Positions 31,594-39,642 of a stretch of 54,265 bases of DNA are shown here, piece by piece. The DNA comes from Rachicladosporium sp. CCFEE 5018 (taxonomy: Eukaryota; Ascomycota; Dothideomycetes; Cladosporiales; Cladosporiaceae): positions 183,738-238,002 of the forward strand of contig KZ111156.1 in the NCBI GenBank assembly GCA_002077045.2. The letters are read 5' to 3'. Below the pieces are notes generated by a model that made no database searches, was not told where the DNA came from, and saw nothing but the letters and a program-made list of their open reading frames with translations. The translations under genes and the position numbers were made by a program. Within the stretch, counting starts at the first letter, position 1. Each line of letters begins with the position of its first letter.

Positions 31594-32440
31594 TACTGAT
31601 AGTGCGGCGAACCTCGAGAGGTGGACCTTGAATTCGAGACGGAACGTAATATGCGTGGGTGCGCAAAGCGCAAATTTGCGAGTCGTGTATCTCTATGGTC
31701 GAAAGCGGTGGTTGCCAGACAATGTCCTTGATGCGGCGAGCACGAAGTTTCGGGGCCGAAGTACGTTCATTGTTCTACTCGAGGGCGTTTCTCTTGTCGA
31801 CTTCACTTGACTCCCGCGGCACGTGAGTGGACTACAAAGAAGTCTTTATCCTCGAATGCTTCATACCAACACTTTAAGGACGATAAATAGAGATATGAAG
31901 GATACGAGCTTGCCTTAGCTACGATCTACGCGTGAACGCACTCATGCAGCCCTTGCGCTGTATGAGATCGCGTACTCGCGGCCGCTTGCCAACACGACGG
32001 AGGGCCAGCGCCGGCTGCAGGGACTTTGAGTGCTCGCTACACAGAGGATGGATGACTTAACATATCCGCGTGATCACAATCGTGATAAAAGCTTCGCTGT
32101 GTACGGCCAGCGCAAGTGACGGTGCGCTGTCCTGTCCATTGTAGCGCACAAGATCAGGACCACACGAGTTCCCACTGCGTGCCAATGTTTGGCATCTGAT
32201 GTAGTCCCAAGCACTGGAATGTAGCGTATTGCAACACCTCGAAGGCCGAAGCCTGACACGAGTGACTAGTCTTATCGTGAGCCTGCGGCGGTGCGTCATA
32301 TCGTGAGCGCTGCTCATATGTGGTAGGACTGAAGCAGCCACAGCATCACGGCAGCTGTGGATTGTGACGAATGTGGCTGGCCTCGTGTCACACTCTTTCG
32401 AGAGCACATGGCCATTGCCGACCGCTGCAGTGTGTGTTGT
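31594..32440. other. Upstream region of the GH43 gene
   Basis: There are 847 bases with no gene seen. On the minus strand 31845-31851 reads GGATAAA, which fits the loose XlnR/Xyr1 half-site GGNTAAA about 250 bases upstream of the GH43 start. One such match is expected by chance fairly often. Confidence 0.4.
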
Positions 32441-33547
32441 TCATACCACCAGCGACCTTTGGTCGGAGGTGAAGAGCATGGCGGAAGTCGGCCGACGATG
32501 GCCTTGCTCGCTCAAGTCGCCGGTAAGACGGGTCTCAGCATCGACGCCAACCTCTTCAGCGATCTTGCGAACAACACCGCGCAGTGCATGACATGCTGAA
32601 GAGTCGCCGAAGTTGTCGAAAAAGCTCTCGCCAAAGTCGCAGCTCATACCGATGCGAGGGTCGAGTGGTACAGCACCAAGGAATGGCACACCGGTCTCTT
32701 TCGCCAGCCTGCGACCGCCACCGGTAGTAGCCTTGAAGATGTCTGACTGATGCGTACACTTGGGACACACGAATCCGCTCATATTCTCAACGAGTCCGAG
32801 GATGCGGATCCCTGCTTTGCGGCAGAAGTCGATCTCCTTGCGGACATCGAGGAGGCTGACTTCCTGAGGTGTCGTCACCACCACAGCACCATCGATGCCG
32901 GACTCGCGGAGAAATGAGGTGACCGAGAGGTGCTCGTCCGAGGTTCCGGGTGGTGTGTCTACAACCAGGTAGTCCATAGCGCCCCACTCAACGTCCTTGA
33001 GGAATTGCTTGATGAGACCATTCTTCTTGGGTCCTCTCCAGATCACTGCATCGTCTCGGTTCGGCAACATGAACTGCACGCTCATGACGCCCAGATTGTC
33101 ACTGACCCAGACTGGCTCCCATCCCGTGTTCGTGACATGTATCGTTTCTGTCTCGACACCCATCATCTTGGGTATGCTCGGTCCACATATGTCTGTATCC
33201 ATGATGCCGACCATGTTTTCAGGATTACTGGCAAAGGCGTGCGCGAGCATGGTAGTGAAAGTACTCTTGCCCACGCCACCCTTGCCACTGAGGACTAGTA
33301 TCTTGTGCTTGACATCTGCAAGTCGTGCCGTGATGACTGGGATGTCTGGATCTGGTCCTTTAGGTGCTGAAGCACATATTGCTTGGTTTGGGCATCCTGC
33401 GCATGCATCTCCTTTGCCTGCTTCCTGCGACTCTGGTCCTGGGCAATGTTCTGGCTCCGGTGCGACTAAGGTAGGCGCTTTCTTCAGTGGTGCGTTGAGC
33501 ACATCGTCCACGGCCTGCAGTATGAGCTCTTCTAATGAAGGTGCCAT
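32441..33547 (-). CDS. nbp35: Cytosolic Fe-S cluster assembly P-loop ATPase NBP35
   Basis: This scaffold subunit of the CIA pathway assembles 4Fe-4S clusters for cytosolic and nuclear proteins and is 368 aa. I start at ATG 33545-33547 (MAPSLEELI). The N-terminal ferredoxin-like motif C35-x13-C49-x2-C52-x5-C58 is exact for Nbp35 and separates it from Cfd1. The deviant Walker A GKGGVGKST is at 88-96. DTDICGPSIPKMMG, VIWRGPKKNGLIKQFL and DTPPGTSDEH follow. The bridging CPKC is present near GLVENMSGFV. The last about 30 residues (after IAEEVGVDAE) are not clearly conserved. Its start faces the radical SAM gene start 293 bases away. Confidence 0.96.
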   Translation of the reverse strand: MAPSLEELILQAVDDVLNAPLKKAPTLVAPEPEHCPGPESQEAGKGDACAGCPNQAICASAPKGPDPDIPVITARLADVKHKILVLSGKGGVGKSTFTTMLAHAFASNPENMVGIMDTDICGPSIPKMMGVETETIHVTNTGWEPVWVSDNLGVMSVQFMLPNRDDAVIWRGPKKNGLIKQFLKDVEWGAMDYLVVDTPPGTSDEHLSVTSFLRESGIDGAVVVTTPQEVSLLDVRKEIDFCRKAGIRILGLVENMSGFVCPKCTHQSDIFKATTGGGRRLAKETGVPFLGAVPLDPRIGMSCDFGESFFDNFGDSSACHALRGVVRKIAEEVGVDAETRLTGDLSEQGHRRPTSAMLFTSDQRSLVV

Positions 33548-33840
33548 GGCCGAATCTGTACGATCGACGCTCTGTAACTCACGGAGACCTGTTGAATGTG
33601 TACAGAAGTACAAGGTATGGTGGGTGAAGATGGCGGCATATCGGACAGACTTTTCGTAGATTACCAAGCACAAGATCGATGCCCGACATCGCATTTAGGC
33701 CTTGTGCTAGTCGTCCTGCCGTCTTATACCTGGAACTGAACACTGGCAAAGCATCGACGTGGGGCTCGAGAGCGCCAGATGAGGTTCTCAAGCGCACATG
33801 GGTGGCGCCCACGGACGGCGAAACGTGCTCTGGCAAAGCG
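33548..33840. promoter_or_regulatory. Shared divergent promoter of nbp35 and the radical SAM gene
   Basis: The 293 bases between the two chosen start codons must hold both promoters and leaders. I see no specific regulator site I would name. Confidence 0.5.
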
Positions 33841-34947
33841 ATGTCCTCCCTTACCAGGCGGTTGACCGTCGCGGCACATCGATGTTCACGGATCACAGCG
33901 CCTTCGATTCAGCATAGACGGCATAGGTCGTATCTGGCGCCGCCTTTTCTTCTGGACGACGATACTCCGAGGTATCAATCCCTGACTCCCATTCAGGAAG
34001 CTCGCAAGCGCAGCGAGGCCTACGCCCATGTCAGCAACTGCAACTTGTGTCCACGCCTCTGCTCTGTCAATCGCTTCGAGCGCCGCGGCCACTGTCTGAT
34101 AGGCGCTGATGTAGTCGTCAATACTATTGCTCCGCACTTCGGCGAAGAGCCGTGCCTCCAAGGCCACAACGGCAGCGGTTCGGTCTTCTTTTCTGGGTGC
34201 AATCTGAGGTGTGTCTTCTGCCAAAATCACGACATTGCCCATCAGAGCAATGGTATGCATCTGCAACCGGAGGAGCTGGCTGAATGGTATCTCAAGTTAC
34301 AGGAAACTGGGCATGTTCACAACATCAACTTGGTCACGCCCGAGCATGTTGTGCCTCAAGTAGTGCTGTCCATTCTACACGCGAAGACTTTAGGCTTGAC
34401 ATTGCCGATCGTCTACAATACGTCGTCCTTCGACTCGCTTGCGAGCATCGAGCTACTGGACGGTCTGGTAGATATCTACCTACCGGACTTTAAAGTTTGG
34501 GACGCAGCCACTTCGAAGCGTCTACTGAAGGCAGACAACTACGCAGAGGTGGCGAAAGAGTCCATCAAAGCCATGTACAAGCAAGTCGGCGATCTATGCT
34601 TCACCGCTGATGGACTCGCGAAGAAGGGTGTCCTACTCCGGCACCTAGTCATGCCCGGTCTGGAAGAGGAGGGCAAGCAGATCATGCAATGGCTCGCCGG
34701 AAATGTAAGCACAGATCTATACGTCCATGTCATGGAGCAGTATCACCCACGAGCGTACGTAGGCAACCAGCGTCGCGGTCCACTCGGACAGTCGAACTCA
34801 GAGCCGAAGGTTCAGGAACAGCTGCGATACGATGACATGAATCGTGCGGTAGGACTCGACGAAGTGCATAGTGTCGCTCAGGCAGCTCGTGAGGCTGGTC
34901 TGTGGCGCTTTGTCGAAGCTGCCGAGCATGGTGGACACAACGTTTAG
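33841..34947 (+). CDS. PflX-like radical SAM Fe-S protein with probable mitochondrial signal
   Basis: This radical S-adenosylmethionine enzyme is related to pyruvate-formate-lyase-activating proteins (PflA/PflX group) and is 368 aa. The 4Fe-4S motif is C120-x3-C124-x2-C127 in SGCNLRCVFCQNHDIAH. Before it is a second Cys set, C67, C70, C74 and C85 (NCNLCPRLCSVNR, then GHC), which is characteristic of the PflX group. Further barrel motifs are NINLVTPEH, LPIVYNTSSFDS and DIYLPDFKVWD. I prefer ATG 33841 over an upstream ATG at 33679. It yields MSSLTRRLTVAAHRCSRI, rich in Arg/Ser and lacking acids, which looks like a mitochondrial presequence. The target is unknown; fungi like this have no obvious partner for it. 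Confidence 0.85.
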   Translation: MSSLTRRLTVAAHRCSRITAPSIQHRRHRSYLAPPFLLDDDTPRYQSLTPIQEARKRSEAYAHVSNCNLCPRLCSVNRFERRGHCLIGADVVVNTIAPHFGEEPCLQGHNGSGSVFFSGCNLRCVFCQNHDIAHQSNGMHLQPEELAEWYLKLQETGHVHNINLVTPEHVVPQVVLSILHAKTLGLTLPIVYNTSSFDSLASIELLDGLVDIYLPDFKVWDAATSKRLLKADNYAEVAKESIKAMYKQVGDLCFTADGLAKKGVLLRHLVMPGLEEEGKQIMQWLAGNVSTDLYVHVMEQYHPRAYVGNQRRGPLGQSNSEPKVQEQLRYDDMNRAVGLDEVHSVAQAAREAGLWRFVEAAEHGGHNV

Positions 34948-35650
34948 ATGCATCACTCGATATACTGACCTTGAGCGTTTGCTGAGGGGGTCCGACTTTG
35001 CGTGGAGCACCAAGTTTGAGCAATGGCATGCCAATACCGGGGGTACGGGCGACTGACCTCTTTGTTCGTGTGCAACAATTGGCGGCTACGCGGCCTGGGA
35101 TCATTCCGTCTGTAAGCTCGCTTTACCTCAGGCTGACCAAGTCCACTTCCCTACTCTCCTGACGGCGACTTCTTCGTCGAATCGTGACAAAATCTAACAA
35201 TATGGGATGATGAGATGCCCCGAAAAAGCAGTCGACTCATATGTATATCTCTCGAGTTGTGGTCAAAGACGTCATGTCCAAAATGTCGTTCTTTGTCTGC
35301 TTTCGGACAGATGAAGCAATCTCGGCAGAGCAAGCACTGTGATGGAGATCAAAGAATGAGACAACGCTGAGAGGCTCCCTGAGATGGCGGTCTCGCAGTA
35401 CAAGCGTAGTAGGTCTGTTCAGTCTCACCACATTTCCTCATGTCACTCGCAGCACAAGAAGAAGCACTCAAGGACTTGTATCGCAAAATACGACTCAAGA
35501 TCAAGGAAGCGCTCGAGGACTTGCTACCTGGACGAAGCAGACGGAGGATTGTGGTGGGACAGCAGCGCTGATCGACTGATCGCGTGCGTTGGTACCATCT
35601 CTACTGTACCTACTTCGGTATCACGGGGTTCTCCCTCGCTGCTGGACACT
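34948..35650. other. Intergenic or 5' leader with a 43-codon open frame
   Basis: There are 703 bases upstream of the next predicted start. Positions 35440-35571 on the plus strand form a short frame with a helical, protein-like composition (ALKDLYRKIRLKIKEALEDL). It could be an upstream ORF or an unplaced 5' exon. A different frame, 35384-35650, is open in phase with the next gene and would add 89 residues to it. Confidence 0.4.
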
Positions 35651-36559
35651 ATGTCGCACCCGCTTCAAGGCGGGTCGCTGAATCTGGTCCTCCTCCTTCT
35701 CGATCAGGCCCGCTCTTATACTGCACAGCTCGTACAGACCCACCTACAGCTCGGAGTGCTGTGTCGCGAGCTTGCCCACGTCGACAACCAGCTTGAACGC
35801 CGCGAAGACAACACGATCTCTCGCAAGACTAGGAAGCATCTACAATGGCGCCGGGCTTTACTCCGGGCAAAGATTAAGCGTCAGGAAGTCGACCAAGAGA
35901 TCTTATATCAGTACTTGAGGGAATGCGGAAGCCTGGCTTCCAGCCTGGGTACACCTATACCCGGTTCTGCGATGCCTCCAAGCTTGCCCTGGACGACGTC
36001 TACGTCCTTCGCTGATCTCAATGCGCCTTTCAGCCCTCCACCACAGGCTCCGTGGACGGCTGGACCGTTTGAAGAGAGGAGATCGACGATGGACTATGCT
36101 GCCACTACACCGCAGTACTGGGATCTATCAATGTTACGAGAGAACAACGAACCACGTCTTTCACAACGTAGCCTTTCTGCTGCAGACTCTGGCTTTTATG
36201 AGCCGCTTATACTGGTTGATGTCAGCGAAGGGGTTGATGACCCAGCGCATATCTGGTCACACGAACGAATAGCACAGAATGCGCAAACACCCGTCGTGAT
36301 CGGACAATGTAGCAGCAAGAGGGAGTCCTTGTCCTCCGGAAGGGATGAGGTACCTGAACTGCCTTCGGCGTCATTGCCTTTGCCGACAAGAGAAGGTACA
36401 GAGGAGAGCACAAAACCAGGGCATCGACGAAGACATTCAGATTTGGTCGCATGCCGCACGCAGGACGGTCTGAGTGTACAGGCGGCCATGAAGCGAGCTG
36501 TATCTGTTGGTCGTGCTTCGCCTGAGCAAAACGCGAGTGCACGAAATCCTGAGAGGTAG
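35651..36559 (+). CDS. Hypothetical protein with N-terminal helical domain
   Basis: I do not recognise the family. From ATG 35651 (MSHPLQGGSLNLVLL) the product is 302 aa. The first about 95 residues are helical and charged (LVQTHLQLGVLCRELAHVD, then WRRALLRAKIKRQEVDQEIL), probably a coiled coil. The remainder is Pro/Ser-rich and disordered, with basic SR-type sites such as RRRHSD and KRAVSVGR near the end that resemble kinase or 14-3-3 targets. The frame stays open upstream to 35384, so extra N-terminal sequence is possible. Confidence 0.65.
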   Translation: MSHPLQGGSLNLVLLLLDQARSYTAQLVQTHLQLGVLCRELAHVDNQLERREDNTISRKTRKHLQWRRALLRAKIKRQEVDQEILYQYLRECGSLASSLGTPIPGSAMPPSLPWTTSTSFADLNAPFSPPPQAPWTAGPFEERRSTMDYAATTPQYWDLSMLRENNEPRLSQRSLSAADSGFYEPLILVDVSEGVDDPAHIWSHERIAQNAQTPVVIGQCSSKRESLSSGRDEVPELPSASLPLPTREGTEESTKPGHRRRHSDLVACRTQDGLSVQAAMKRAVSVGRASPEQNASARNPER

Positions 36560-36732
36560 TCTGAGTCGTTCCTTCCTACTGAACCTTTTGGTAATGTCAA
36601 TACAACAGCAGCTGCTGCTATCTGACATATGTTGTAAGACTCTTCATTGTATCACCTTCCATCTAAGAAACACACCTGAAGCAGGGCTATCATCGAGGCA
36701 TACACAGTACAACCCAGTATCTTGTCGACGAT

Positions 36733-37368
36733 ATGCCAGTACTTACGCGCAAACGTAAAAGGGAGACCTCGCCGCCGCCACAAGATACTACGTCTGAGGA
36801 AACAAAGCCAGGCGAGCCCGCTGCTCCTATGCATGCGCGTCTACCTATCAAAGCCAACATTGATACACGCCCGGTCGAAATCTCTTTTGCCAGCCATCTC
36901 CTCGAAAGCGAGCCCTACGATTTCGGTCTTGGCCCACCAAACTCCATCATAGGCTGTGTCATGGAGCCATCGTCGCCAGAATTTGTCCCTCTGGAACCGG
37001 GGAGTACATGCGCATACATAAAGTTCACCGTAACCCTTTGTACGTCCGACCAGCTGCCCTCGAGAGCACGAGATTGGCTGCACGTGCTCTCTGCTGTCGA
37101 TGTCACGCCTTCGACGATCTACTCGCGCCATATGGTGCGCTATAAGATGCGCGAGATGCAGCAGTCAGGGTGTGAGAAGAGGATAAGAGATGGGGGCAGA
37201 GTCGTGGAGAGGGTACCTGGGGCGAGAATCTGGATTGAGCTGTTCACGGAGCCGCTGCGTTCGAATTGCAACATGGGCTATATCTTGAACAAGGCGTTGG
37301 AGAGTATGGGGCGGTTTGCGTTCAGGAGTACGACGACCACGATGAAGAAGCGCAAGCGAGGGATGTGA
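36733..37368 (+). CDS. Hypothetical protein (211 aa)
   Basis: I do not recognise this protein. It begins with a basic, nuclear-signal-like MPVLTRKRKRE followed by an acidic Pro-rich linker. The central part (PVEISFASHLLESEPYDFGL, AYIKFTVTLCTSDQL, RIWIELFTEPL) looks like a beta-rich fold. It ends KKRKRGM, a second basic cluster. Predicted nuclear location follows from the two clusters only. It is in one exon, and codon usage resembles that of neighbouring genes. Confidence 0.6.
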   Translation: MPVLTRKRKRETSPPPQDTTSEETKPGEPAAPMHARLPIKANIDTRPVEISFASHLLESEPYDFGLGPPNSIIGCVMEPSSPEFVPLEPGSTCAYIKFTVTLCTSDQLPSRARDWLHVLSAVDVTPSTIYSRHMVRYKMREMQQSGCEKRIRDGGRVVERVPGARIWIELFTEPLRSNCNMGYILNKALESMGRFAFRSTTTTMKKRKRGM

Positions 37369-39642
37369 AGGTCAGGCGGGTCGTGCTGTGTTGGGGATGA
37401 GTCTTGTAACTGTACCATGTGGCAGGGAGAGAGGAGATTGTCCTATGCCGAACAATAAGCGCTGATCTCATTGTCTCATGACCATCAATTGAATGCGAGG
37501 AACGCTACTGTTCGACAAGCAGTTCTGGCGAAAGGAAAGAGAGCGGACGAGTAACAGGAAAAGTGCAAAAGCTAACTAAGCGAGTTACCGCCCGAGGGTT
37601 CGAACTCTTAAGCTGCGCTTCGAGGGAACAGGTTCGCGTGAAACATCGCTCAATTGGAAAACCCAAGCTTGCGACTACGGTCGACACCACCTCTGCCATT
37701 GAACAAATGTGCCGGATGGTGGACTTGGTAGCGAAGGAGGGAGTGTGTATATATAGTATCCTTTGTTCACCAAGTTACACTCGTGACATACACAGCCTCC
37801 TGATGGCGGGATCAAAGCGCAAAGCATTACGGTCAGCTATCGCGCGCACATTTGGACAGAGGGGAACGCATCACGTGACGCACATTTAAACACTTGCAAA
37901 GCAGGGCGCGAGTCATGTGTTGAGCCTGGCCGAAGAACCGGAAAGCCTGACACCGGCGACCATGCTGCATAGGGCGCTGTCTTGATTGATCAACATATGT
38001 CTGTTCGTAAGTCGTGTAGACCTCTGCTGCCGATATCAAGTTCTGAGCATTTGCTGATCATAAGTGCTGCGATACAGGCTTGAACAGTGCTGAAGTCAGA
38101 GTTCACCCGCCATGGCTTGGAACTCAAACGCCCACCCCTCATGCCAACAATGACATTGGTGATTCTGTATTTTGAGACATCGCATCTTCTTGTGTCATCT
38201 GCGATCGTCCTTGCATCAGCCCAGGTGATCCGGTGAAGCCGGTCACTGTGATAGCGATGAGGGACCGACAGCCAGGTTCCACCTCCCTTGCGATGCAGAT
38301 CATACCCGTCTCCGCCGCAGCATTCATGGAGGCAACCCATCGCATCTCATTCTTCCAGCAGTTGTTTGATACATGTTCGTCTCGCTAATCTGACCTAGCA
38401 CCGACGCCCAGGCTCCAAGCCATCCACTTCGCAATAAGGTTGCATGAACCGCTGTCGGCCTGTTACACACGCGCGTGGTCCCGATGCACGGCGTTTAGCC
38501 ACTGCACGTACCTGTCACTTGTCACGGCTAACGACACTGCTCACATGGGAATGTGGTCTCGGTCGTGCCTTCCCTGTGTCGATGGTACGACGACCTGAGA
38601 CGAGCGTGCCTTGAATAATGGGTTTCCGGGAGTGAGTATATGTCTCGGCGTACCTCCGTTCCATGTATCTCCTTGCAGCAACAGAAATACATCGTCTTCT
38701 GCAATCAGCACGTCTGTTTGCTTGTTTGACCCTTTATCGGTGGACTAGGGATGCTGCAGCGATCATTGCAGCGGAAGCGGCTCTGCTCCTCCGCTGACCC
38801 GGTTGATGCCCCTGGACACACTGCAGGATGCTTTGCATGATGCTCGATGATGTTCTCTGCAGGTACAGATCAACTGCCAGTCGGTCTGCCACCTTCCGCA
38901 TACCAGTCATGGCCCTGTGCGCACTGCAGCTGATGGCTTTTCGGGGATATCTTGAAACGCTCTCGGCGGTGCACCGGTCGACAACGCGTCCGCCACCAGG
39001 CTAGCTTCTCGCCTAACCAGCTTTATGTGAGCATAGAGCCTTGGTCGACAATGGCTACTGTCGGCGATCGGGTATACAGGGCTTTACCATCGACAAGAAG
39101 TCCGTTGCTACGTGAATACAAAGCCACTTCGGCAATGACCTCACCTCGATTGGTAATGCACACTTTCACTATTCACTAATGAAGTCCACCACGAACGTAC
39201 ATCTCGAAGTCTCTTACACTTATCCACTACCGAGTGCGCCACCCTGCAGGTAAGTAGCGTTGACAGCCGTTGTTCTCCACAAAGCGCCTGTGTCACCTAC
39301 TGTCGTTTGCCACCATCCTTGCATATTCTGACGCAGAAAGTCGGTAGAACAAACGATACGTGCATCTGACGGTCAAGGTCGGTCGCTGACTTCAGGTCCC
39401 AGGGTTGTACTGCAATCGCTTGGTGACGGAAGAATCTGTCACGTCTGCGTTTGGGGAGTTGTGGACTACTTGAGGAGAAGGAAGTCCAGTGTCACACATA
39501 TTTGAGAGTGGACTTGATCACATCTACGCTACAAGCTACCGTTTTGCAGACCAAGGCGGCATTGAATCGTTTGGACCACCCAACACTCCAACGTGCTTGG
39601 AAGGCCTCGCATATCGTCTCACAAGCTGCCCCGTCCGGCGTC
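37369..39642. other. 2.3-kb gene-free stretch upstream of the MFS transporter
   Basis: No frame with motifs is present. A GGTTCGAA element near 37600 resembles a tRNA T-arm, but no cloverleaf can be drawn from either strand. The frame leading into the transporter is open back to 39451, but with an unlikely N-terminal sequence. Confidence 0.45.

Noticed and set aside
37592..37612. tRNA-like B-box (GGTTCGAA) in a gene-free region
   Set aside because: On neither strand can the T-stem or a 7-base acceptor stem be paired, and no matching A-box sits at a workable distance.
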